Below, piece by piece: positions 1-6,236 of a DNA stretch of 11,799 bases. Source of the stretch: Clostridia bacterium. Lineage in GTDB: Bacteria > Bacillota > Clostridia > Oscillospirales > CAG-272. The stretch spans positions 1 to 11,799 of the forward strand of contig JAFOAB010000079.1 of assembly GCA_017382555.1 (NCBI GenBank). The letters run 5' to 3'. The position numbers and the translations under genes are program-made. Numbering within the stretch: the first letter of the stretch is position 1; each line of letters opens with the position of its first letter. The notes under the pieces were generated by a model, which saw only the letters and a list, made by a program, of their open reading frames with translations, ran no database searches and was not told the origin of the DNA.

Positions 1-491
1 GTAAAGCACTTAAAGCCGACCTGCGAATCGGAAAGCTTGAAGCCGCCAAGTATCTGCAGAAGCATAAGGTATACCTTGCTTGCAAGCTTGCGGATAAAGG
101 TATATCCCTCGTAGCCGTCGCCCGCAAGCTTGCGGCTGCCGATTATAAGGTCGGAATCGCTTTCCTTTTTATAAAGCTCCACGCACTCGCCGATAACGGC
201 GGTGCCGTAAGCGAGGTCTGCATCCGTAAAGATGCGGATATCGCCCGTTGCCTCAAGTATACCGGTACGAACCGCACAGCCCTTGCCGCGGTTAATTTCG
301 TAGCCCGTTACCTTGACGTTCGGGAGATTCATTGCGCGAACAAGCTCCGCACAGTTATCCTTGCTTCCGTCGTTAATAAAAAGTATCTCGTAATCTTCAA
401 ACGTCTTCTCGCAATATGCTGAAAGCTCCGCTGCGCTTTTTTCTATGATCTTCGCCTCATTATACATGGGAATGCAAACCGAAATCCTCAT
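1..491 (-). CDS. Family 2 glycosyltransferase, DPM1/ALG5-like (3' end outside window)
   Basis: The first 163 residues are visible; the C-terminus lies beyond the left edge. It starts MRISVCIPMYNEAKIIEKSA, the usual GT-A opening with the YNE motif at 10-12. NDGSKD follows at 40-45, RGKG at 68-71, the metal-binding DAD at 90-92 (TDADLAYG) and GSRK at 118-121. The DxQxGFK motif at 155-161 (DSQVGFK) is typical of the dolichyl/polyprenyl-phosphate sugar transferase branch (DPM1, ALG5 and bacterial homologues). By family knowledge it would move a sugar from a nucleotide donor to a polyprenyl phosphate at the cytoplasmic membrane face; the actual sugar and acceptor are not visible. Its ATG shares the sequence ATGA with the rlmA stop codon, and its ribosome site (AAGGAG, 498-503) lies inside the rlmA end, so the two are co-translated. 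Whether a C-terminal membrane domain follows cannot be seen. Confidence 0.9.
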   Translation of the reverse strand, partial: MRISVCIPMYNEAKIIEKSAAELSAYCEKTFEDYEILFINDGSKDNCAELVRAMNLPNVKVTGYEINRGKGCAVRTGILEATGDIRIFTDADLAYGTAVIGECVELYKKESDSDLIIGSRKLAGDGYEGYTFIRKLASKVYLMLLQILGGFKLSDSQVGFKCF

Positions 492-1309
492 ACCTGCTCC
501 TTTTTCGCATATACAAAAACATCAAACGAGAATGTAATATCAAGTTTATCAAGCGAGAGAAGCCTTTCGGCTGACTCCCTTGACGTGCGTCTGCTGTACG
601 GTGTCATCGCGTACAGCGCGGCAATATCGCCCTTTTCCACGGTAGGCTTGTAGGTAAGCCTTTCGCGCGAAATAAGCTCCATATTCCTCGGCAGGTCACC
701 GCGCTCTCCGTTTTCCGTAACCGTATCGTAGAGCATCGCCTTCATATCCGAAAGATGATCGGGCGCGGCGGCGGCGATTATCAGCCTGCCACCTTTCTTT
801 AAAACGCGGGTAAACTCCTCCTCCGCCACGGGCGCAAACACGGAGGTAACGGAGGATGCCGCACCGTCCGCAACGGGAAGCGTGTAGACGGAGCAAACGC
901 CGTAATAACAGCTTTTCTGCTCTCTTTTTGCCTTTTTGGCGGCGTATTCCACCGCGGTCTTGGAAAGATCGAAGCCGTAGGTAATATCCGCGCCTGCGGA
1001 CATTTTTTCGGTATAATAACCGCTTCCACAGCCCGCATCCACGCAAATACCGCCCATTTCCGCAACAAGTGCCGCAACGCGGTCGGCAAGCGGCGCGTAA
1101 TGATCCTTTTCCAGAAACGCAATGCGCGCACGAACCATATCCGCAGGGTCCCCGCTGTTCGGATCGTACGAGCCACCCGCAAAATTCACGTGTCCCGCAC
1201 GGGAAATATCAAAATTATGCTTTTTTACAGAGCCCGTACAGCAAAGCGCATTCCCGTTTTCAACAAGCGCCGCCCCGCATACGGGACATATCAGTCCAAG
1301 ATGTTTCAT
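488..1309 (-). CDS. rlmA: 23S rRNA (guanine-N1)-methyltransferase, RlmA family
   Basis: A 273-aa SAM-dependent methyltransferase resembling E. coli RlmA(I) along its whole length. It has an N-terminal zinc ribbon (C8-P-V-C11, C23/C24, H31) and then the conserved block around D54-PADMVRARIAFLEKDHY. The SAM-binding glycine motif is DAGCGSGYYT at 91-100, followed by an FDLSK strand and an FAPVAEEEFTRVLKKGG segment. The MTPYSRR segment near 235 matches the RlmA MTPFAWR signature. Members methylate N1 of G745 or G748 in helix 35 of 23S rRNA; the Gram-positive branch (RlmA(II)/TlrB) targets G748. The sequence alone does not tell me which site is used here. A GGAG ribosome site sits at 1315-1318, 5 nt from the ATG. 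The gene overlaps the downstream glycosyltransferase by 4 bp. It follows the sortase after a 144-bp gap filled almost entirely by a palindromic element. Confidence 0.93.
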   Translation of the reverse strand: MKHLGLICPVCGAALVENGNALCCTGSVKKHNFDISRAGHVNFAGGSYDPNSGDPADMVRARIAFLEKDHYAPLADRVAALVAEMGGICVDAGCGSGYYTEKMSAGADITYGFDLSKTAVEYAAKKAKREQKSCYYGVCSVYTLPVADGAASSVTSVFAPVAEEEFTRVLKKGGRLIIAAAAPDHLSDMKAMLYDTVTENGERGDLPRNMELISRERLTYKPTVEKGDIAALYAMTPYSRRTSRESAERLLSLDKLDITFSFDVFVYAKKEQV

Positions 1310-1334
1310 ATATTCTCCGAATCAATACCGCGAG

Positions 1335-1450
1335 CCTTCCCCTCGAGGGGAAGGGGGACCGCTTGCGGTGGATGAGGTGTTGAACAACGTGATCAAACGA
1401 AACGCACCTCATCCGTCGCGTTCCGCGCCACCTTCCCCTCAAGGGGAAGG
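1335..1450. repeat. 116-bp palindromic element with CCTTCCCCTC(G/A)AGGGGAAGG ends
   Basis: Both ends carry a nearly identical 20-bp self-complementary sequence (1335-1354 and 1431-1450, one base different). Inside these, GGATGAGGTG (1370-1379) pairs with CACCTCATCC (1425-1434 region), and small hairpins ACCGCTTGCGGT and CGCGTTCCGCG project from the stem. The whole can fold into a branched cruciform. It lies between the sortase stop (3 bp away) and the rlmA ribosome site. From general knowledge, elements with these ends are common between genes of gut Clostridia. No ORF or transposase is present, so it is best described as a REP/MITE-like element that may also act as a processing or termination hairpin in the transcript. 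Confidence 0.8.
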
Positions 1451-1453
1451 CTT

Positions 1454-2443
1454 TTATTTCTCAACTCTAATCAGCTTCGCCTGCAAGCAATACCTTCCCG
1501 ATGACGTTACGTTCGTGCACGTCGAAAGGGTGAGTATCCTGTCTGCGGCTGTTAGGGTTATATCCGTCTCGAACATCGAGAGGCTTTGCATCTCGGTTAA
1601 AAATCCGAGGTAATCATCGTCACTTAGGAAAATAACGCGGAAGTACTGATGCCTTTCATTCGTTCTGAAGAACGAGAACGGGCGGTACACGTACAGTCCC
1701 GTTTCCGTATACACGTATATATCGTGGGTACGGAAGAACTGCTCGTCATTATAATTGACAAGCTCGGCAAACATTGTGCCGCGTGTCATATTATGTCCGT
1801 AGAGCACCGTGTTTCTGTTATACTCCACACCGCGCTTACTGCATCGGTAATCGGCAAATATCGCACCGCTGTCGAGATATCCGCGCTGTACGGCATCGTG
1901 CACAAGGTAAAACTCGTTATCCTCGCCAAGCACGAAGGGATAGCTGATGTTCGTATCCTCTATGCGTATATAGCCGTAGATATCGGGGTTTTGCGCCTTC
2001 ATATCCTTCAGGCGGCTCTTTATACGCTCTATTTGCAGGTTATTGCCGGAGGTTACGGTTACGTTGCTTACCTCACCCGAAATACCGAGGCGCAAAAGCT
2101 CGGAAACGCCGTAAAGCGTGGGCGAGGCGGGCTGCTTATACATAGGCGCAACTCCGTAGAAGGAGCCGTCCTCAGCTTCAAAAAGTCCCTCGGAGGCGTT
2201 ATTATATATATCCTCCGCAATTTTTGCGTCCATCGCACCGCTGATAAGCGTAATAGCGCACGCGATAAACACAACCACACAACCAAGAAGCAAAATATCC
2301 GATGCGCCGTTTATAAGGCGCTTTTTTACCTTATTCCTTTTAATTGCACCGAGCTCCTCGGGCGTAACGCAATAAAGCGAGTCGATAAAAGCACCGCGCC
2401 CGGGTTCTACGGTTATTTTATTTTTCTTTCTTTTACCGAGCAT
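1454..2443 (-). CDS. srtB: Class B sortase
   Basis: A 329-aa sortase. A basic cytoplasmic N-terminus of about 45 residues precedes one membrane segment (about 48-68, LILLLGCVVVFIACAITLI-like), which leaves the C-terminal domain outside the cell. The sortase domain begins near 150 (NPDIYGYIRIEDTNISYPFV). It carries the catalytic histidine in YGHNM (H217), the cysteine in TLSTCT (C309) and the arginine in SGRYCLQAKL (R317). The insertion between the histidine and cysteine strands and the IYGYI/ISYPFV block place it in class B. Such enzymes cleave a C-terminal sorting signal and attach the protein to peptidoglycan or to another surface protein. No substrate with a sorting signal is encoded in the window, so this looks like an orphan or housekeeping copy. 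AAGGAG at 2448-2453 sets the start. It follows dxs in the same direction across a 176-bp gap holding a palindromic repeat. Confidence 0.93.
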   Translation of the reverse strand: MLGKRKKNKITVEPGRGAFIDSLYCVTPEELGAIKRNKVKKRLINGASDILLLGCVVVFIACAITLISGAMDAKIAEDIYNNASEGLFEAEDGSFYGVAPMYKQPASPTLYGVSELLRLGISGEVSNVTVTSGNNLQIERIKSRLKDMKAQNPDIYGYIRIEDTNISYPFVLGEDNEFYLVHDAVQRGYLDSGAIFADYRCSKRGVEYNRNTVLYGHNMTRGTMFAELVNYNDEQFFRTHDIYVYTETGLYVYRPFSFFRTNERHQYFRVIFLSDDDYLGFLTEMQSLSMFETDITLTAADRILTLSTCTNVTSSGRYCLQAKLIRVEK

Positions 2444-2456
2444 GCTTCTCCTTAAC

Positions 2457-2471
2457 GCCGTTTAAAACGGC
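2457..2471. other. Short perfect palindrome before the sortase ribosome site
   Basis: GCCGTTTAAAACGGC is a 7-bp inverted repeat about a single central base. It sits a few bases upstream of the AAGGAG of srtB. It could be a small operator or mRNA hairpin, or simply part of the unpaired flank of the neighbouring repeat. Function unknown. Confidence 0.35.
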
Positions 2472-2489
2472 ACTGATTTAATACGCCTT

Positions 2490-2585
2490 CGCCTGTGTCA
2501 TCCTCGAGCGTGTGCCCTGCAGATCCTTCGGTCGCTTTGCTTCCTCAAGGATGACAGCAGGGCGCACAGCGAAGGATCTCAGGCG
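2490..2585 (+). repeat. Palindromic repeat, GATCCTTCG/TGTCATCCT family, copy A
   Basis: A 96-bp imperfect palindrome between dxs and srtB. Order of parts: outer arm CGCCTG, TGTCATCCTCGAGCG, variable arm TGTGCCCTGC (2511-2520), AGATCCTTCG, a central turn, AGGATGACA, variable arm GCAGGGCGCA (2557-2566), CGAAGGATCT, outer arm CAGGCG. The variable arms pair over 10 bp with one G-T wobble. Three further copies occur at 7513-7611, 8024-8130 and 11327-11429. It lies in the dxs-srtB transcript and may act as a terminator or RNA stability hairpin. Confidence 0.85.
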
Positions 2586-2619
2586 AAATACTAAATGAAA
2601 ACCAAAGTTCCCCGTTACA

Positions 2620-4494
2620 TCAAGCTTGCAGAAGCCTTGTTATCTCCTCCGACACGTGTCCTGCGGAAATGCCCGCAGTCTCGTATATGGTTTCGTTTTT
2701 CCTTGAATGCACGTAGCAATCGTCGATTGCAAGGATGGAGGTCTTCTTATCCTTCAGCCTATCGGGTGCATAGCGAAGCATTGCGTCAAGCGTAAGCATA
2801 CCCGCACCGCCTGCGCGAATACCCTCCTCAAGATACAGCACACATCCGCATCCCTCGGGTATCAGCTCTGCGGCGGCAAGCGCAATATCGTATGCGGGGG
2901 CAATCTGCTCAAGCAGTACGATGCCGACGCTTATATTTTGCTCCTTTAGCTGACGTACCGCCTTCAGTGCCTCGTTTACTACCTTACCGTAAGTAAATAT
3001 AACCGCCTGCGGTGCATCCTCCGCCTCAAAGCTTGTGCTTATGAACGGATGATTGGTGGGATACCACTCAGCCCCCGTTATCTCACCACTGTTGGGATAG
3101 CGTACCGCACAGGGGCAGTTATCCGCAAGGGCGGCAGTAAGCGAACAGTCAAGAGATGCAAAGGTTATGGGCGCATATATCTTCATTCCCTTTATCTGCG
3201 AAAGGAAGGCAACGTCCAGAATTCCGTGATGCGTTGCACCGTCCGCGGCGGAAAGACCCGCGCGGTCCACGCAAAGCACCACACCGAGCCCCTGAAGACC
3301 GATATCGTGAATGAGGCTGTCGTAGGCACGCTGTAAAAACGAGGAATATACCGCAAACACGGGCTTTTTACCCTCTGCGGCAAGGCCTGCGGCAAAGGTT
3401 GCGGCATGCTGCTCCGCTATTCCGACGTCAAAGAATCTTTCGGGGAATGCACGCTGGAAGGGTGCAAGACCGGTGGAATCGCCCATCGCCGCGGTAATTG
3501 CGCAGATGCGCTTATCCTTTTTAGCCGCACGCAGGAGGCAATCGCCCATCTCTGCGGAAAAGTTACGCACGGAGGGTGTGCCCGCGGGGGCAATGCCGTG
3601 GTACGCACTCGGATTTTGCTCTGCGGGTGCATAGCCCTTGCCCTTGACGGTCTTGAGATGCAGGATAACGCTCTCCCCCTTTTCCTTAGCGGCAAGGAGA
3701 AGACGCTCCACGGCAAAATAATCGTTGCCGTTTGCGGGGCCGAGATAGAAGAGCCCCATTTCCTCAAAATAATTCGAGGAGAATATCATATTTTTAACGA
3801 GCTTTTTCGTATCGCGCATTGCGACGTAGAGTGCATCACCCACAAGCGGAATGTGGGAAACAACGTTACCCGTACGGCTTTTAGTGTGCAAATAGCTCGG
3901 CGAGGAGCGTATTTTTGCAATGTGATTTGCAAACGCACCCGTGTTTTTGGAGATGCTCATCTCGTTTTCGTTAAGAATAACGACAAGCTTGAGATCGGCA
4001 CTGCAGTTATTGAGCGCCTCATGCACCATACCGCCCGTAAATGCTCCGTCACCGACTACGGCAACGCTGAAGGCATCGCTACCCGATATCTTATCGCCCT
4101 CCGCAAAGCCGACAGCGGCGGAGATGGCAGTGGAGCTATGGCCCGCACCGAATGCATCGTGCTCGCTTTCCGAGCGGCGGGTAAAGCCGGAAAGACCTCC
4201 CGGCTGACGGAGAGTGTCAAACTCGTCGCGCCTGCCCGTAAGCAGCTTATGCACGTAGCTTTGGTGACCCACGTCAAATATTATATGATCCTTCGGCGTG
4301 TCAAATACGCGGTGAAGCGCAATGGAAAGCTCCACAACGCCGAGATTGGAAGCGAGATGACCGCCCGTTTCGGTAACCTTTTCCACAAGGAATGCACGGA
4401 TCTCCTCCGCAAGACGGGGCATAAGGGACACGTCCATCCGCTTCAGATCGGCAGGCGAGTTTATTTGATTTAAAAGGGGATACTTGCCCAACAC
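2620..4494 (-). CDS. dxs: 1-deoxy-D-xylulose-5-phosphate synthase
   Basis: The thiamine-diphosphate enzyme that condenses pyruvate and glyceraldehyde-3-phosphate to DXP, the first step of the MEP isoprenoid pathway and a supply for thiamine and pyridoxal; cytosolic. The length, about 624 aa, is normal. The N-terminal domain has GHQSYVHK (near 79) and AFGAGHSSTAISAA (near 117). The cofactor motif is VVGDGAFTGGMVHEALNN (near 149-165). The middle domain has DVGIAEQHAATFAAGL (near 358-373) with the catalytic glutamate, then DRAGLSAADGATHHG, where most relatives read VGADGPTHHG. I place the start at the GTG at 4494. The upstream GTG at 4500 is itself part of the Shine-Dalgarno sequence GGAGGTGATC (4495-4504), whereas the GTG at 4494 is spaced 5 nt from GGAGG. 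No other MEP genes are adjacent. It is first in a leftward series with srtB and rlmA. Confidence 0.95.
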   Translation of the reverse strand: MLGKYPLLNQINSPADLKRMDVSLMPRLAEEIRAFLVEKVTETGGHLASNLGVVELSIALHRVFDTPKDHIIFDVGHQSYVHKLLTGRRDEFDTLRQPGGLSGFTRRSESEHDAFGAGHSSTAISAAVGFAEGDKISGSDAFSVAVVGDGAFTGGMVHEALNNCSADLKLVVILNENEMSISKNTGAFANHIAKIRSSPSYLHTKSRTGNVVSHIPLVGDALYVAMRDTKKLVKNMIFSSNYFEEMGLFYLGPANGNDYFAVERLLLAAKEKGESVILHLKTVKGKGYAPAEQNPSAYHGIAPAGTPSVRNFSAEMGDCLLRAAKKDKRICAITAAMGDSTGLAPFQRAFPERFFDVGIAEQHAATFAAGLAAEGKKPVFAVYSSFLQRAYDSLIHDIGLQGLGVVLCVDRAGLSAADGATHHGILDVAFLSQIKGMKIYAPITFASLDCSLTAALADNCPCAVRYPNSGEITGAEWYPTNHPFISTSFEAEDAPQAVIFTYGKVVNEALKAVRQLKEQNISVGIVLLEQIAPAYDIALAAAELIPEGCGCVLYLEEGIRAGGAGMLTLDAMLRYAPDRLKDKKTSILAIDDCYVHSRKNETIYETAGISAGHVSEEITRLLQA

Positions 4495-4539
4495 GATCAC
4501 CTCCGTAAAAAAGGCACACTACCCAATTTATAATATGAT

Positions 4540-4568
4540 ATTTTACCACAGCAAAAACGCAAATGCAA
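4540..4568 (-). promoter_or_regulatory. Predicted sigma-A promoter of dxs
   Basis: On the minus strand, TTGCAT (4563-4568) and TAAAAT (4540-4545) are separated by 17 bp, each matching the consensus at four or five of six bases. The -10 lies about 35 bp upstream of the dxs Shine-Dalgarno sequence. An overlapping AT-rich stretch offers alternative -10 boxes, so the exact box is uncertain. Confidence 0.5.
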
Positions 4569-4700
4569 GCACATCGGCAAACGAAACGGCTAAATAAGCT
4601 CCGTTTGGCGCATTTTTTACATTTTGTTCATTTTCGCGCCGCTATTATGTCGGCAAAAAACGAATAAATTGTAAACTTTTGTCCTTTTTCATCGCATAAA

Positions 4701-4729
4701 TTGATTTTTTGCGCATTTTGCGATATAAT
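4701..4729 (+). promoter_or_regulatory. Predicted sigma-A promoter of the unknown-function gene and trmO
   Basis: TTGATT (4701-4706) and a perfect TATAAT (4724-4729) with a 17-bp spacer lie 29 bp before the ATG at 4759. It is back to back with the dxs promoter. Nothing else recognisable was seen in the 264-bp gap from 4495 to 4758. Confidence 0.7.
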
Positions 4730-4758
4730 ATGATTACGATATTGATCGGAGGTATATT

Positions 4759-5250
4759 ATGAAAAGCATTGTTCGCTACACGCTTATCTCCTTTATTTGC
4801 ATAGCCGTGATATTCACCGCCACCGCCGTTGCGCTCGGGCTGTACTTTGACCCAAGCGTTGCACATATAGAGCTTGAAAAGGACACGAGGCTCGCGCAGG
4901 GCAATTTTGAGACGCTTGATATAGAGCTGATATCCGCAGAAAAGACGGCGAATACCGTACGCATATTCTTTGCCGTTCACATACCCGAGGGAATTGACGC
5001 ATCGGAGGTTCAGCTGAAGCGCGTTACACCGCACTTCCCCTTTGCAGACCTCGATGGCGGCTATAACTACGGAATATACGAAACCGACACCGAGGAAAAT
5101 ACGCTCATCTACGATATTGTCATAAACGCAAAGGACTTCCCCATCACCGCGCACCCGATGACGCTTGAGGTAAGCGACCTTACGTACGTCGAAAATCCAT
5201 TGGAAACGATTATCGACTTTACGGGCGAATTGCGCTTTATAGTTAAATAA
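4759..5250 (+). CDS. Membrane-anchored extracytoplasmic protein of unknown function
   Basis: A 163-aa protein I do not recognise. Residues 8-29 form one hydrophobic segment (ISFICIAVIFTATAVALGLY) after a short basic start. It reads as an uncleaved signal anchor or signal peptide; there is no convincing lipobox. Residues 31-163 are polar and rich in alternating beta-type patterns (for example TLDIELISAEKTANTVRIFF and the final DFTGELRFIVK), with no cysteine pairs, repeats or catalytic motif visible. A compact beta-sandwich domain outside the membrane is a reasonable guess. The start is firm: GGAGG at 4748-4752 lies 6 nt from the ATG, downstream of a good promoter. Only 12 bp separate it from trmO, so the two are probably co-transcribed, though an envelope protein and a tRNA methyltransferase have no obvious shared role. 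Confidence 0.8.
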   Translation: MKSIVRYTLISFICIAVIFTATAVALGLYFDPSVAHIELEKDTRLAQGNFETLDIELISAEKTANTVRIFFAVHIPEGIDASEVQLKRVTPHFPFADLDGGYNYGIYETDTEENTLIYDIVINAKDFPITAHPMTLEVSDLTYVENPLETIIDFTGELRFIVK

Positions 5251-5262
5251 GGAAGATTAGCT

Positions 5263-5925
5263 ATGAAAATCATTGCACACATACACACCGACTTCCCCGA
5301 AAAGTTCGGTCTGCCGAGGCAGAGCGGGCTTGTGGAGGGGCTGAAGGGAAAAATAGTTTTTGAGCCGGAATACCGCGTGCCCGAGGCATTGCGCGGAATT
5401 GAGGGCTTTTCCCACCTTTGGCTTATTTGGCAGTTTTCCGAGGCCGTTCGTCCCACTTGGTCGCCAACCGTACGCCCACCGAGACTCGGCGGTAACAAAA
5501 GGATGGGCGTGTTCGCCACGCGCTCGCCGTTTCGCCCCAATCCCATCGGTCTTTCCTGCGTGAAGCTGGAGGGATGGGAGATGACGGACGAGGGACCCGT
5601 TATCACCGTTTCGGGCATCGACATTATGGACGGCACGCCGATATACGATATAAAGCCCTATCTCCCGCACGCAGACTGCAAGGCCGATGCAACGGGCGGC
5701 TTTTCCACCGATGCGATGCACCACTCGCTTGAGGTGGTTATCCCCGCAGAGCTTGAGGCAAAAATAGAGGAGAGACTGCGCAAGCCCCTTGCAGAGCTTC
5801 TCTCCCAAGACCCGCGCCCCGGATATGCGGACGATGCGGAGAGAGTATACGGCTTTACCTACGGACAGCACGAGGTAAGCTTTACCGTTTGTGACGGCAC
5901 GCTTACCGTTTGTGACGTTAAATAA
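5263..5925 (+). CDS. trmO: tRNA (N6-threonylcarbamoyladenosine37-N6)-methyltransferase TrmO
   Basis: A 220-aa protein of the TrmO/TsaA (YaeB) family, which uses SAM to methylate N6 of t6A37 to give m6t6A in threonine tRNAs, tuning decoding of ACY codons. The beta-barrel domain is complete: FPEKFGLPRQSGLV near 11-24, GIEGFSHLWLIWQF near 45-58, and the signature PTVRPPRLGGNKRMGVFATR at 68-87. SPFRPNPIGLS follows at 88-98, then DIMDGTPIYDIKPYLP near 120-135. The C-terminal segment has LAELLSQDPRPGYADD, matching the E. coli LAQDPRPAY block. AAGGAAG at 5249-5255, 7 nt before the ATG, sets the start. It is the second gene of a two-gene unit and converges on trpB across a pair of structured repeats that probably terminate it. 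Confidence 0.95.
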   Translation: MKIIAHIHTDFPEKFGLPRQSGLVEGLKGKIVFEPEYRVPEALRGIEGFSHLWLIWQFSEAVRPTWSPTVRPPRLGGNKRMGVFATRSPFRPNPIGLSCVKLEGWEMTDEGPVITVSGIDIMDGTPIYDIKPYLPHADCKADATGGFSTDAMHHSLEVVIPAELEAKIEERLRKPLAELLSQDPRPGYADDAERVYGFTYGQHEVSFTVCDGTLTVCDVK

Positions 5926-5952
5926 ACGCAATTATAAATAAAAAAATCCCCC

Positions 5953-6084
5953 CTCATCTCTCCGACGTAATTCCCTGGAAAAATCGCTTTAGACGAGGAT
6001 ACAAAATAGGGTCGGCTGATGGCGTATTTTCATACGCCGAAGTCGACCCTGTTGCAGTATCAGAAGTATAAAGCATTTTTGCGG
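5953..6084 (+). repeat. TAGACGAG-type structured repeat, tandem copy 1
   Basis: First of two near-identical direct copies between convergent trmO and trpB. It folds as nested stems: AAAAATCGCTTTA (5979-5991) with a partner at 6066-6080 that has lost one G; GATAC (5998-6002) with GTATC (6057-6061); AGGGTCG (6008-6014) with CGACCCT (6044-6050); and the tip GGCGTAT/ATACGCC (6021-6027/6032-6038) around a TTTC loop. The unpaired motif GACGAG lies between the outer and second stems. Confidence 0.85.
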
Positions 6085-6100
6085 CAAGTTTTTAATTATT

Positions 6101-6233
6101 CTCACCTCTCAGACGTAATTCCCTGGAAAAATCGCTTTAGACGAGGATACAAAACAGGGTCGGCTGATGGCGTATTTTCATACGCCGAAGTCGACCCTGT
6201 TGCAGTATCAGAAGTATAAAGCGATTTTTGCGG
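6101..6233 (+). repeat. TAGACGAG-type structured repeat, tandem copy 2
   Basis: This copy differs from copy 1 by a few point changes and one inserted G; a 16-bp spacer separates the copies. The outer stem AAAAATCGCTT/AAGCGATTTTT (6127-6137/6219-6229) is perfect. A further 9 bp, GTAATTCCC (6115-6123) with GGGAATTAC (6232-6240), extend the pairing into the last codons and stop of trpB. The C in AACAGGGTCG reads T in copy 1, which turns a G-C pair into G-T and keeps the stem. Confidence 0.85.
6127..6229. terminator. Likely bidirectional terminator between trmO and trpB
   Basis: The hairpin of repeat copy 2 is flanked by AAAAA on the left and TTTTT on the right, so either strand gives a stem followed by a U-run. 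It sits where the two convergent genes need termination, and no other terminator was found in the 311-bp gap 5926-6236. The stem is long and interrupted by internal loops, so its efficiency is uncertain. Confidence 0.5.
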
Positions 6234-6236
6234 GAA

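Noticed and set aside
1649..2455. A 268-codon open frame on the plus strand opposite the sortase
   Set aside because: Antisense shadow of a well-defined class B sortase.
3406..4473. A 355-codon open frame on the plus strand opposite dxs
   Set aside because: It is the antisense shadow of a clear Dxs coding sequence, with no ribosome site or recognisable domain.
6019..6219. A 66-codon plus-strand frame spanning the tandem repeats
   Set aside because: It is repeat DNA read as codons, with no ribosome site.
5953..6233. Tandem direct repeats considered as a CRISPR array
   Set aside because: Units are ~132 bp with only two copies, a 16-bp spacer and internal hairpin structure; no cas genes.
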